This document shows, piece by piece, positions 1 through 12,500 of a DNA stretch of 64,000 nucleotides; position 1 is the stretch's first letter; each line of letters begins with the position of its first letter. The translations under genes were made by a program, and so were the position numbers. The DNA is from Heterodera schachtii (taxonomy: Eukaryota > Nematoda > Chromadorea > Rhabditida > Heteroderidae): the NCBI GenBank assembly GCA_023374025.1, contig SIJG01000004.1, positions 3,690,965-3,754,964 on the forward strand. The letters are read 5' to 3'. The notes beneath the pieces were generated by a model, which worked only from the letters and a program-made list of their open reading frames with translations, searched no databases and was not told the DNA's origin.

Positions 1-110
1 AAATCATATGTGAGTGTCATATCAGTTTTTGGCTGTTTCAATTAAAATTACTACATATGATATGATTTCTGCATCTGATGCCTACATATGATACCGAATT
101 AGGGATAAAT
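1..110. repeat. CATATGA palindromic repeat, left copy (cut by window edge)
   Basis: This piece is dense in the palindrome-like words catatga and tcatatg and contains ctgtttcaatt on the + strand. The repeat at 705-1075 carries the same words but with aattgaaac, so the two pieces lie in opposite orientation. The left limit is outside the window. It is probably one arm of a non-autonomous element; no target duplication can be checked. Confidence 0.5.
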
Positions 111-704
111 AAAGTCCTATTAATGAGATTTAGGCCATTTAAATGCAAATAAATAAACAAAAATGAATAAAATGTTAACTTTTTTATTTCCGTAAAAATA
201 TTTTTTAATTTTAAAATATTTTTTAAGTGAAGAATTAAGGGCACATACCAAATATATTTTTTTGATATAAAAATAAAGCCTAAAATAGGCATTGAAAGTC
301 GAAAAATAGCTTAACAGCTGCAGTTAAAAAGTTTTTCACTTTTTGGGTCCATAGGAGAAGGAAAATTTAGGGATAAATTCTAAATATCTGAACTAAATTT
401 TTTGTTGGAAAATAAAGTAAATCTTTAAGGGCGTGTTCTGAAATAGTGATTGCACAAACAAAAGATTGAAAAAATTATTGTAAAAAAATTAACACAGGAA
501 AAGCTCATTTATAACAAAAATATTTAATTTTGAAGTGCTCAAAAAATAATAAAATTATTTGACCTCTTTCAATTTCCGCTTAAAATTTAAAATTGGGAAA
601 AAATAATTTATTTACCATTCAATAATAAAATTTTCAATCTATAAAATGCTTTTTAAATGAAAATTTTCGATTAAGTTTAAAATTTTTTATGAATTTTTAT
701 CCTA
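111..704. other. AT-rich spacer between CATATGA arms
   Basis: Plain A-rich sequence with no recognisable gene or element. A minus-strand open frame here (38-292) has low-complexity composition and overlaps the palindromic arm, so it is judged to be chance. Confidence 0.5.
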
Positions 705-1075
705 CATACGATTGGGCATGTCTCCGCTTCGGAGCGGATACACCCGCATATGATTTGCACATGGGAAGGGGTGTCATATGTGACGGCATCATACGTAGAA
801 AAGGGAGTTAATTGAAACGCGCATATGATTAATCATAGGAAAAATCGTACGCCGCGTATGACGGCGTCGCAGATACGATATCATATCGGAGATATGATAA
901 CATGACACAATTGAAACGCGCCTATGACACTATGACACGGCATATCATACGCCGCATATGATTTTTGAGGTGATTTAATTGAAACAGAAATTTTGCGTAT
1001 GATATGACACCGTGTCATAGAGTCATATCGCAGATATGACCCGAATTGAAATAGGCCCCAGAACAGCACTCCTTC
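705..1075. repeat. CATATGA/GCGTATGA inverted-repeat cluster, right copy
   Basis: A GC-richer island of short inverted words (catatgat, gcgtatgac, gacacggtgtcat-like). The phrase aattgaaac recurs near 808, 907, 977 and 1042, about 65-100 bp apart, each time next to a CATATGA-type palindrome. It reads as a small tandem/inverted satellite or a MITE. Self-complementarity is very high, so the single strand would fold strongly. No terminal duplication was found. Confidence 0.5.
723..738. repeat. Perfect hairpin with TCGG loop
   Basis: A 6-bp stem, tccgct pairing with agcgga, closes a four-base loop. It lies inside the CATATGA cluster and is the most GC-rich hairpin in that area. No function is implied. 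Confidence 0.6.
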
Positions 1076-1824
1076 ACAGCTTGTAAGCATGAAAATTATA
1101 TGAATGCTTTAATTGAAAAACGAATAATTAATAGTTTACCTAAAAAACTATTAACTTTTATATAGATATAAAAATGGTCTTATCGTGGCTTAAATTGCTA
1201 ACAGCACTACGTAATTTTTTTATTAAATACCGAACAAAAAATATTTGCATATTTTTTTACTAAAATTACTCATTAATTTATTAAATAAATAGTCAAATTA
1301 AATGAATTGATGATTTGAAATTTAACTCCACTATTCGACAAAAAAAGGATGTCCTTCTATGGGTGGACAAGGAATTAATGCGAAAGACATAATTAATTAA
1401 CATTTCAACAAAAAAACAAAATATTAATGAAATTCATATTCTTAAAAGTATTTAGAAAACAATTTGAATGAAAAAGCTAATTAATAAAAAAAATACAATT
1501 TCAATATTTTAAATGCTTTTATGATATATTGAGATATTAAATAAAATAATCAAATGATGAAAACTAGAAATGAAATTCTGAAAGAATTATATTTAAATCA
1601 ACAGGAGTGACAATAAAATTGGATCATCTTCTTAAAAGAATCCCTTTTTCTATACAACATTAATTGTGAATAATTTTTTATTCCAATTTAATTCTAGATA
1701 TAATATTTTAATTCATCTATATGATTTTAAAATTAAAAAAAAATTTAAAATGACTAAATAAATAATGAATGAAATAAAATAACAAAAAAATATATTAAAA
1801 AATTTATATAATAGATATAAAAAA

Positions 1825-2390
1825 ATTAATAAAAAAAATTAATATAAATAAATCTAGATTGATAAATAACCCAATTTATTACATATTACAATACAAAAAT
1901 AATAAAAAGTGATTCTTTATTCATCCCTACAACCAATTAAATCTAATAGTTGAAAATGAAATAATTATTTAAAGTGAGCAACTTTAAGCGAGAAAAAATA
2001 ATTACTCACACAACATCGGGGGAATAAGAGGGACACGAAACGGAGCGTGAGCATCGAGAGCAGAACGGCATTCTTAGCCAGTCACATTTCGACTACCTTT
2101 TAAAATAGAAAAATAATTTATAATAAAATTCACAAACAAATTAATCAAAATGCGAATAATGCATAAACAACAACGAGATGTTTATACATTAGTAATGTAC
2201 AAGCTTTCCAACAATATAAAATCAAAATAGAGGATTTTAAGATTAAAAATATCGTAAAAAATAAATTTTTACAAATACATATTAAAACGAGGACTACAGA
2301 AATCGAGAGTTAGAGCTTTCACGCAGACATCAAGATTAAATGAAAAAAAAATTTATTAAAAGATAAAGAGAAATAAACAATATTAAACGG
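1825..2390 (+). repeat. Diverged repeat copy, partner at 24895-25325
   Basis: Matching landmarks occur in the same order: taaatctagattgata, ccctacaaccaattaaatctaat, atttttacaaatacatattaaaa, cgagagtt, tttcac..gacatcaagatt, and tttattaaaagataaag. The copy here has an extra GC-rich island at about 2020-2105 that the 25-kb copy lacks. Direct orientation. Not recognised as a known family. Confidence 0.65.
2020..2105. other. GC-richer island present in only one repeat copy
   Basis: About 85 bp of clearly higher GC, flanked by A-rich sequence. At the equivalent place in the partner repeat (about 25060-25085) there is only AT-rich sequence. All three + frames are open for part of it, so coding cannot be argued. 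It may be a small insertion here or a deletion in the partner. Confidence 0.35.
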
Positions 2391-3859
2391 CAAAAATTTT
2401 ACTAAATATGGAGGAATTGATATTTATTACAATTTTTAAATTTACATTTGATGCAAGCAAAAATGCCGAATTTGTTTAAATAATTTAACATTTGTATATA
2501 ATTATCAAAATTATTTTAGTGCACTTGTAATTTTAGGTTTATAATTCGACGACCGACAGACACATTATAAGCCAAAAAAGTTGAATATTTTTTTTTGTAA
2601 AATAAAACTAATGCCCAAGGCATCTAAGACAAATATAAATCATTTTTATTTTATATTGCTTAATAATTTCATAATTAAAAACTGCATTTGTAAATATAGA
2701 AAGATCTACTTTATAGGGATTTCATTTAAAAGAACAATTTGATTACCAGCATGCATTTTAAAACAATAATAAGCAATAAATAATTACACTTTAATAAAAA
2801 TAATTTTTTAAATTAATGAAATATTTTAATATAACATCATTATCCCACTTAAATGTGGCTTTAATCCGTATTAATTAATGCGACTCCGACATGCGTACCT
2901 CTAAGGCATGCATCATCACTACCATAATTGTTTAAAATAGATATTTTAAAAATCATATTTATAAATAAAAAATCAGCTTTTAAAATTATTTTATTTCAAA
3001 AAAATTAAATATAAAAAAATATTTTTTCAAAAAATACAATTAATATTAAATTGTATATAAATATTTTTTTTTATATTAAATAACATAAAGAGTATTTGTC
3101 ATTTAGTTGGAAATACTCAAAATCTAATAATTGTCTAATGTATAATGAAAAAATTCTTAAACAGAACTTGCTCATACGATCGAATTATATGGAAAGGCAA
3201 GAGGCAAGAAAATGTGAAAAAAATGAAAAACCTTGAACATTATATTAAACATTTAATATGGAAGTAAAATTAAAAAATTAATATTTGACAAAAGGTATTT
3301 TAAAATTTAAAGCATTGATTAACGCTAATAAATGATTAGCATTTATCACAAAATCATTTTAATACACCAAAAAATTTGAATGAAAGCGATTTAAAGAAAT
3401 ATTTTGTTTATGGAAGTACGAAAATATTAGATTTCTTGTAATCACCCAGGAATATTGATATATATTTTTAAACCAATGGAAACTTTTTTTAATAAAATGG
3501 AAAATATTGAACGAACGGAAATTACAGTCATACTAAATTAAAATATGAAATTTTATAATTCCAAGCTTTAAAAGGTTAAAAATAGAGATAATTAAAAAGT
3601 AATAAGAAAGAAGATATTGATGCTGCAATTGTAAAGGCAAAATGAATATAAAAAATATAGACCGTTGCAAGTTGCCACAAAATAGAAATTTAATTAGAAA
3701 ACAAAAAAATCTTTTGATTTATTACCTTTTAGGTAAAAAGTAAGATTTATGTACCAAGTGTTAAAAATCTAATAATCTTTAAAAATAAAAACTGAACGGG
3801 CAAACCAAATTTTATTATATGATTCCTGAGCATGAATTTTGATTAAAGCATTTCACCAA

Positions 3860-4560
3860 AGCTTTATTAATATACTAATTTAAAAGACACGGAATAAATT
3901 TTAAAGAAATAAATTCATGGCAAAATCGTAACGCATACCATATGTGAAACCTGATAAATTAATTATATGTATATATTTATTTATTTATCCAGCAATGTAA
4001 AAGCACAAATTTTTTTTAATTTGCAAGAATCCAACACATAAAGGATAAAATCTTTAAACACAATATGAATCTGAAAACTTCACATCAAATTTAAACGGTT
4101 GAATGCCGAGAAAATAATAATTTATTAAATGATATTGACAGAGAATAATTATAAACATAAAACTTTTTTAAACACTAAGAAAAATACCTCAAGATAAACA
4201 AATTAATTGAATTTTGCAAGTGTAGAGTTTGACGAACACAAATAAAAACAAATTATTAAAAAACATGCATTCAATGCCAATAACCATTTCAAATAAGTTT
4301 AACTTTTTATAAACAATACAATTGACTAAAATGAAAAAAAGAGCAATCAGTTAAAAAATTAAATCATAAAAATTTTTATGATTACCTAATAAAAGCAATC
4401 GATAAATTGATCTGTTTTGTTGGCTAGCAAAAATCAATTTACAAATCTCACCCGTACAGAGTGTATTATTTTTTGGGCAGAAAACATGTATCGCTATAAC
4501 GAAATTCCGTTTTCATCCGTCAATGCATGAAAAGGCTGAAGACTTCAACAATTGTTCAAT
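3860..4560 (+). repeat. Diverged repeat copy A, partner at 6360-7150
   Basis: Shared landmarks in order: atactaatttaaaa, ttttaaagaaat, catggca, atgtaaaagcaca, aaaatctttaaa, gcacaatat..ctgaaaact, cgagaaaataat..ttattaaa, and then an island with cg(c/t)tataac. The offset to the partner grows from about 2.50 to 2.59 kb because of indels. Same orientation. Family unknown. Confidence 0.6.
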
Positions 4561-6359
4561 AAATTTATATATTTAATCATGCCTAATGCCATCAACCCTG
4601 GTCTCTAACTCGGCGATTAATAAATAGTAAAAATAAAAAATAAGTGCTAAAAAAGAAAAATATCCTAATTAGGAAAATTAAAAAATATATAATATGCTTT
4701 ATGTCTCGAAATTTGTACTACGGATAAACATTATTAAGTTATAACTAGATAAATATTAATAAACTAAAAACAAGTAAATAAAAATTATTTATAAGTGAAA
4801 ACAAAATTAAAATATTAAGTAAAACAATTTATGGAGATTTTACGTAAAATTTGTTATTGTCCTACAGGAATAAAAATAATTAAAAAAGTTCTTATTATAC
4901 AACCGATTTTATATCAGTTAAATTTAAAAAACAGTAGCTAATGATAACACTAATTAATTCAAATAGACTAAAAAAAGATTTATGATGAAAATCGCAATAT
5001 ATAAGATATGAAATTAAAAAATATATTTAAATAATTTCATGCTTCCAGCTGATAAATTGGCATAAACTGTCATCACATAAAATCAAAAAGTATAAGAGAT
5101 TTTAAAAAGCATATTTGTCTATTATCAAGAAAGCTAGCTACCAAGTGGATTTGAAAAATCCAATCTCAGTAAAAATAACTTTCTTAAGCAAATTCATAAA
5201 TATTAATTTTTTTATATTCAAAAAATAAAAAAATGTCATAAAAATTTACTGTAACTTGAAAATATGTAAAATAAGTTAAATATTAGAAAACAAAACTAAA
5301 TAATTATTAAATAAAATCGCAATGGGAAAAATGGATTAGAGGACGCCCCGAGAGAGAAACATAAAACTTAATTTAAAAATAACTCCCATCACAATAAACG
5401 AACCTATAATTGCCGTAAAAATATCTGCAAGATTATTAAAAGTTACTGATTTATCTAAAATGCCGGAAATAATAAAAAAAGAAAGAATTTTTATAAATTA
5501 ATACATAATTTAAAAAAAACAAGAATTTAAATTTATGAATGTTCCTAGATTTCTTACTAAATTCAATTAAAAGAATAATTACAAAGTAAGAATATTCAAC
5601 ATCTTCCTTGAAAGTTGAGGAAATTATGGATTTTATTAATTAACAATCATTAAAAATTTAAATAAATTACATATTAGATTGATTCCAAATAGAAAAAATA
5701 TATAAAGAAGAAATATTCAGATACTGTGAAAATCATTAAAAATAATTTTTATTTAGTTTAGGTAAAAGCTATAAAAAGATGAACAAAAGTAATTCATAAA
5801 AAATAATATTTTTACGGTAAAAAATATAATAAATATATTTTCATAATAAAATAAAAAATAAAATATAAAAGAGACCAGACAAAAATTATGACATGGTTAG
5901 TAAGAGAAGCATGAATTTTATGAAAGCATATCACCAAAGTTAATATAACATTAATTAATTAATTATATGGCTGATATATTATTGTCTGTGATAAATATTT
6001 TTTAAAGCTCAAGGTTCCACTCCCAACTAAGAAATGTTAAGGTACCAGTTGCCGCAAGAATGAGTGAAATAACTTAAATATTATAAATGCATTAAAAATT
6101 GATAAAAACCAAACATAGTTATGCTCAAAAATAATCATGATGGTAAGTGTAATAGAGAAAAATTATATTTGAAGAAGTCCAATAAAAATTATATTAAAAA
6201 TAAAAATTTGCTGTAAATAAATTCTTTTTTTAAGAATTTGGAAGCATAAATTTAGAGATAGAACACTAGAAAAATAGACTCTTTATTCAATGGCTTATGA
6301 ATTTCAAGATGAAAGTGATGCCGAGAATCAAATGGAAATTGATTTTCAAAATAAATATA

Positions 6360-7150
6360 AGTTTATTATTATACTAATTTAAAAAATAGGAAGTTAAATT
6401 ATTTTTAAAGAAATATTCATAAATTATTAAACATACATGGCATAAGAATCCAGTAACTTATTTTAAATGCATATATTTTTTATTCAAGATCTTCAAAGAA
6501 ATAACACAAATATAGAATTGAATTTGATTTAAAATTAAGAATCCCAACAAATATAAGACTAAATTATCCATAAATGTAAAAGCACACAAAATAAAATTTT
6601 GTTTTCATGAGTCCAAGACACTTAAAATCTTTAAAGCTTTAAGCACAATAATAATTCTGAAAACTTCCGCCCTAATAATGACTGGGTTCGAAAACGAGAA
6701 AATAATTATTAAAAGATATAGACAAAAATATAAATTCAACATAAAATTATTTTAAAAATTAAACTGACAAAGTCAGAAAATTTGCGATGTTTGTTTCATT
6801 AATTTTATTGAAAATAAATAAAGGAGAAAACCTTAAACTTTATTTCTAAAATGAACAATAAGAAATTATAATTTGTTAAAAACTAACAAAAAAAATGATT
6901 ATTATATTGAGCTATAAACAGCTGAAAATTTTATTATCAGATTATAATGAAATTGCTAAATTAAAGTAAATATTTTTAATTTTAAAAAACAAGGCAATAA
7001 AAATTAATATTGGATCTGCTAAATAATCTAAAATATTTAATTATTTAACGTGACTTGGATTAAATTTTTTGCAAAAATGGACCTTAACCGTTATAACAGA
7101 CAACCTGCTGCAAGTGACGCATTGGAAGAACTCAGTCTCACAACACGTTG
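6360..7150 (+). repeat. Diverged repeat copy B, partner at 3860-4560
   Basis: Aligns with copy A over its length. The stretch 6745-6800 (ttaaactgacaaagtcag then gaaaatttg.gatg.ttgtttc) also matches 25335-25390, which links this pair to the 1.8/24.9-kb pair. All are probably pieces of one larger old repeat unit. Confidence 0.6.
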
Positions 7151-7151
7151 A
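7077..7151 (+). other. 24-codon open frame in a GC-richer island (doubtful)
   Basis: ATG at 7077 starts a frame of 24 residues beginning MDLNRYNRQPAAS. The aligned island in copy A has ATG at 4485 and a 14-residue frame containing RYN then P, S and A at matching places. A second frame through 7070-7210 is also open for about 50 codons, so the true frame, if any, is unclear. No database family was recognised. Confidence 0.15.
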
Positions 7152-7949
7152 GATGCACATTTTTAGCAACACCAATAACATCAACTTCGAGCAAATGGTT
7201 ATAAATTAAATATTTATATAAATAAATGAAAAAATATTTCGAATGGAAAAAAGATAATATGTATTAGTAAATTATTCAGATAAATAAGAGAATAATACGA
7301 CAATAATAAAAAATACAAAATCACTAAAAGAAAAATAACTATGGATAAGTATTTGCAAATGGACAACTTTATTTGTTCAAGAAGGATCCTTTTTTGTTTA
7401 AAAAAATAAGCACTCTTAAAATACCTTTAAATATATATATAAATAAAATATTATTAATGAAATTTTTAAAAATGATTAAGTAAAGAAGAAAGAAGTCTGA
7501 AAGTTTCTGGATTGGAAACGATAGAAATTTATAAATGCTTAAAAATTGAAAAGAAATAATAAAAACACAGTATAATTAATTTTTTAATCGAAAAAAATAA
7601 ATTTAGGAATTGAAATAACTCGGACTATGATAATTAAATGATATATTTCAACATCAAATGCAATTATTTAAAAACAAATTTTTGGTTTGTATAATAATTT
7701 TTCACTAAAAAGCAAATAACCAACTTTGGCATGGTCAATTAAATTTAAAATTTAAAGATTTACCTACAAAAAATTTCTATTCGTTTAGGAAATATTTAAA
7801 TAATATTACCTTATATAATTGATGAATGCAAAATTTAATATATCATTTTATAAGAAATTTATTTTAATCCAGGATTAATATAACTTTAAATAATTAATTT
7901 AAAAAGTTGATTCATCAGAATGAGTGTAATTATAAGAAAAAAACCTTCA

Positions 7950-8160
7950 TAACAGATGCAAATCTAATTTAAATAAATATATAATAAAATATATACTCAT
8001 CTATTTAAAAATATGCTTCACTTCAAAAGGATAAATAAAACAAAAGTCAAAAAATTATATCTAAAACGAGAAAATAACCAAACTTAATACGAATAAAAAT
8101 TGATTTTCAAAATAAATGCAAAACAAATATTAGCAATGTAACTTTAAAAAATTATTTTAT
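7950..8160 (+). repeat. Diverged repeat copy, partner at 25625-25815
   Basis: Shared order of tttaaaaatatgct, aaaacaaaa.tcaaaaatta, then aaaaattgatttt.aaaataaat followed by tattagcaatgtaa.tttaaaaa. Direct orientation, about 17.7 kb apart. Confidence 0.6.
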
Positions 8161-8389
8161 AAGGAAGTGGAACTCCATTATGTGAAAGTAGAGTTCACAA
8201 CAATTGTTAATATTTTAATACAAAAGACAAAAAAAAGAAATGGTTTATTAAGAACAAATGAAGAAACTAAAATTTATAATAAAATTATAAATTTTAATCT
8301 TTATAAAATTTAAACAAAAGGAATAAAATTAGAAAACAAAAATTTAATGTTCTAACGTTTAAAAAAATCAATTAACAAAAAAAATATAA

Positions 8390-8640
8390 AAAAATCCGAT
8401 AAATACATAATTTAAAAATAACATTATCTATGCATTTAGCTATCACAAATGTCAAAATAAAAAGCATAAAAATATTAGAGAATTATATAATAGATTTTTA
8501 AAGAAAAGATAAAAAATATATAATTAAATAATAATACAAAGGTTTATCTAAACACATTGTACGAGATCTGTTGCAACTTTATTATTTGTTTTAGTTAATT
8601 AAATTTGGTTGTTCGTTTCGCGAGAACTGTCAACTTAATT
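8390..8640 (+). repeat. Diverged repeat copy, partner at 30370-30590
   Basis: Shared atctatgcattt..agc..tc, gcataaaaat, agaattat, a GAGATCT/GAGCTCT word and actttatta.ttg / actttaatagttg. The partner is GC-richer at its 3' part, so the same segment has drifted to different base composition in the two copies. Confidence 0.5.
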
Positions 8641-8806
8641 ATTCGGAAATAAAGCTATTTTTTAATTAAAAATAAGCAACATTAAACTTATTTTTTAATT
8701 TTTCAATCAAAAAGATGGATAGAAGAATAATAGAAATGAATAAAAATATAATTATTTTAAAATTGATATGGTCAAACCAAATTTTATATGTAAAGAAACA
8801 ATTATA

Positions 8807-9541
8807 CTTAGGGTGTAACATAAGTTCTGTCGGCTTTCATTTTTATGAGAAAATGTATTTTTTTAAATTTTAACAAAACACAAACATGATTCAAAATAAT
8901 TACCATTATTATCGATAACATGTTGCCATTATTCAGGCATGAGATCAATCCCAATGGAAAAGTATTTAAGGAGTTAGAGTTGATAAAGTAAAAATGGTCA
9001 TTTTCGAGTCCGTATTTTTGATGGCTGATTTGAAGAAAATGAAAATAGATACAGAATCAGAGAAAAGGTGAGTAAATAGAGCAAAGTTAGGACTATCAAA
9101 ATATAATGAAGAAAAATTTTAATACCTAATAAATGAATTATTGGAGGGCCGAGTCTGAAAGTGGCCTCCAAAAACGGAATTTTTCGGAACCACCGCTAAC
9201 AAATTTTTTGTAATGCCATTTGAAAACACTGAATTTACATAATATAGAGTAAATCAAGCACGCTGAGTCCAAATATGGTCTTAGATTTGAGCTATGGGTT
9301 CTCTATGAGCCTGTACAGCTCCAACTTCATGCATGGAGTAGAAACAGTACAAGCTCAGGTGAAAAGATAGGTAAAATTTAAGGCCATATCCGGATTCTAC
9401 TGGTCTAAATTGTACAGAAAAACTTCGTTTTTGTTATATCAGGTTTGGTTTTTGACCATAAAAAATTCGGTAAAAATTAGTGGACCAGATTTTTGAATTT
9501 TAAAATATTTAAGGCCGACAGAACTTATGTTACATCCTAAG
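8807..9541 (-). mobile_element. mariner deletion derivative flanked by TA
   Basis: A 735-bp element bounded by TA dinucleotides (8805-8806 and 9542-9543). Its terminal inverted repeats start cttagg(g/a)tgtaacataag and match over about 28 bp with one mismatch. Inside the left end, the minus strand encodes a recognisable mariner transposase C-terminus. An intact mariner is about 1.3 kb, so most of the transposase gene is missing or unrecognisable. TIRs of this length, a TA target and the C-terminal motif are all typical of Tc1/mariner. It is a non-autonomous fossil. Confidence 0.85.
8863..8976 (-). pseudogene. mariner transposase C-terminal remnant
   Basis: Reading leftwards, the frame gives YFSIGIDLMPE, a stop, WQHVIDNNGNYFES and then the natural stop at 8863-8865. 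This matches the conserved C-terminus of mariner transposases (FY..GI..LPERWQ..I...G.YF), with the usual Arg codon replaced by TAA. The catalytic D,D(34)D triad region is not present. Transposase would bind the TIRs and cut and paste the element; this copy cannot. It lies about 55 bp inside the element's left TIR, as expected for the 3' end of the gene. Confidence 0.8.
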
Positions 9542-9543
9542 TA

Positions 9544-12500
9544 TAATCAATAATTTATTAAACTCAGAATTTGGAAGGGATCACTGTGTATTTCAAAAAA
9601 TGTACGACTACAAGTTATCGAAAAATTTTAAAATAAATCCTTGGCAATTAAAAAATAAATTTTTTGTGATACAACTTGATTTTTTCATTGAAAACCTTGG
9701 TAAAGGAATTAAAACGAATAAAATAAAGAAAGCTGAGGAAAAATATAAAATAAAAAATTAACAATAATTAAAAAAATTAAAAGAAATAATTTAAATGAAA
9801 TAACGAAACGAACGAAAAAAATACAACTTATTTTTTTACAATTCCAATCACTGGGACCTAAAAAATTAAACAAAGGCTGACGAAAAATAATTCATAATGA
9901 GAAATCAAAAATTAACAATAATGTCTGGAATAGGCAATGCCATCCGAGATCGGCAATTATTTATGAGTTACATAACGATAAATTATTAAATAATTAATGG
10001 AATCGAAGATTCATAATAAACAAATAACACTTATTTTAATTAAAATGTATTTTAGAGAATTCTGCAAACAATTATTCACAATTTTTGTTAAATTTCCTCA
10101 TTTTTTGCGGCACAAGTGGGAGCAGTGAAATAACAAAAACATAAAACCCAAAATTTTAGATTATTATGTCTTTAAATTAAAATAATATACTAATTAATAT
10201 AACAAGTAAGTTCATCAAATGAAAATTATTATACTTATAAAGAATCTTGCAAATTACATTAAATTTATTTCTTAAATTATATTGTAGCATAACTAATTTT
10301 TATATCCGAAACAAAATAAAGGTTGGGATAAGTAAAACCGAAACAATGAAAATATTGTGCATCTTAACCATTTAAAAAATTTAATGTAATAAAAAAATTC
10401 AAATAACGCAGTAATATCATTTAGTATAATTTTGTAACCAAATAATTAATAAATATGGGTTAATATGAAAAGTTGCATTCGATTAAAGAGATATGAATCG
10501 AAACTGACCCAAATACACAAAAAATTTTGAACTATAAATAAGGTAATAACTAAAGTGTTTTTAAAATAACATATAAATTATGGCCCTCGAATAACTAGGA
10601 ATAACAACCTAAATGAAGAGCCATTTTTTATTTTATAAAACTTAATGTATGATTAATGAGGTATTTTGGTTCAATATTTAAGAATGTTTCAAAAAATTTT
10701 CTGCTTAATCAAAATAAAAAATTATGGACGATTCTTTTTTTATAAGAAATAAAATAGCCAACAGATAAAGTTTTGGAAAATTGCTGATAGTCTGCGTATT
10801 AAAATAACATTATCTGAAATTAAATAAAAATAATTTATTATAAAGCAAGTATAAGTTAAGAAAACAAATACATTTTTTATTTGAAAAATTTTAAAATTGA
10901 TATAAAATTTCAAATATAAGTACAATAAATAAATAAACAGCAAGCCAATTGTTTGGCCCGTTCTAATGAGCCATAAAAATGAGACTCTAAACTTTAGTTT
11001 ACCAGGTAATCTAATTTAAATATTTTTATGAAATAATGGTCGTTATAAATTAAATAATAAAAAAATGAATTACAAGCAAATTTATAAATAAAAATCTCGG
11101 AATGAGGAGGATTGAGTTTTGAAAAGTATGGCCTAGAAGCTTCATCTATCGTAAAACTTCAATTTTTAGTTTGATAATTTAAAAATTTGTTATTTAAAAA
11201 AATAAAAATGATAAAATGCCTAAATTATACTTAAAAAATAAATCATCGCATTTTATGGAAAAAATAAAAAATTTAAATATTGGCAATAATTTATTTTGAA
11301 TTAAAAAATATTCCATTAACATTAAAAAAGCTTTTACTTCTACAACATAAATATAAAAAAGGAAAAGATATTGAAAATAATTTATATGCCATAAAAACAA
11401 AAATTAATGTGCTTAAAAGCATTTTCGCAACAAAAAGTTGTCATACAAAAGTAAATAAAAATTATAAATTGCATTATTTTATACAATCGGCCCTGGAACA
11501 GGAAAGAGGTTCATGGCTTTATCCAATCACAAGTAATAGAATTAAAACCAAAGCTGAAGAAAGTATATATGAAAATACAAGACCAAAAATTAAAATAGGA
11601 AATAGCTAATAAATTATTTAAAGAGTTTCAATATCGGTATTTATTACTGCCACTAATTATCGGTGTTTATTACTGCCACTATTTTATAATTCAAAGAATG
11701 CTCTTACATTTTTTTGTCAATTATCAAATAAATGATCATTGAAATATGGAAGCAAATAAATGTAAAAACTTTGGCGCTGACAAATATTAATCTGAAAAAG
11801 TTCCACTTATTAATATTAAAAATTATACAAAAGAATAATAGAATATTATTGTATTTTATTCATCATAACACTAATTATATTTAAAATGCATCCATTCATC
11901 ATCTCTAGAGAACTATTTGCAGCAACGAAAAGGAGCTATCAAATGAGACCAGAAAAACCCATCGAATGCATAAGAATTCAATCATGCGGGACATGAAACA
12001 CATAACCAAGCAAAAATATTACCGTATAATGGGATAAATTAAACATTCATATTAAAAAGAATTTATTTTTGCATATATTTTTTAAGATCGAATTCAAAAT
12101 AGTATAATATATAAAAATTTAAAAAATTACTTTATTACAATACAAATAGTGAATTCATTATGATAGAAAAAACCATAGATCAAATAAAAAAAGAACAATG
12201 AAATAAACTTAAATTTAAGAAAAAAAACTAAAAAAGAGATCAAATACTAAGTGGAAACGATTTACTTTAATTTAAAATCAAACAAAATGATGCATTCTTT
12301 TTACCAGGTATGACACGTATCACTCCAGAATTGCGAAATTTTTTAGACCAATTTCGGAACTTTTGGTAAATCTTTTAGCCTTTTCTTGCAAATATTTAAA
12401 AAATTGACTCAAAAATTGCAAGAAATATCAACACCCATATTAATACTAGAACAAAAAATCTTTGACTCAAAAACACATACAATAAATTCCAATTTTCCTG

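Larger units (their letters stand above)
1076..8804. other. A-rich repeat-derived block, no gene seen
   Basis: The + strand is strongly A-rich, with stop codons frequent in all frames. Several internal stretches align with sequence elsewhere in the window (listed separately), so the block consists of diverged repeat copies rather than unique intergenic DNA. Short GC-richer islands (2020-2105, 4470-4620, 7070-7195) interrupt it. They are open in more than one frame, so openness alone does not show coding. Confidence 0.55.

Noticed and set aside
31..46. ctgtttcaatt resembling the nematode 21U-RNA upstream motif CTGTTTCA
   Set aside because: It occurs only as part of the CATATGA/AATTGAAAC repeat and not as many dispersed single sites, so a piRNA promoter reading is not supported.
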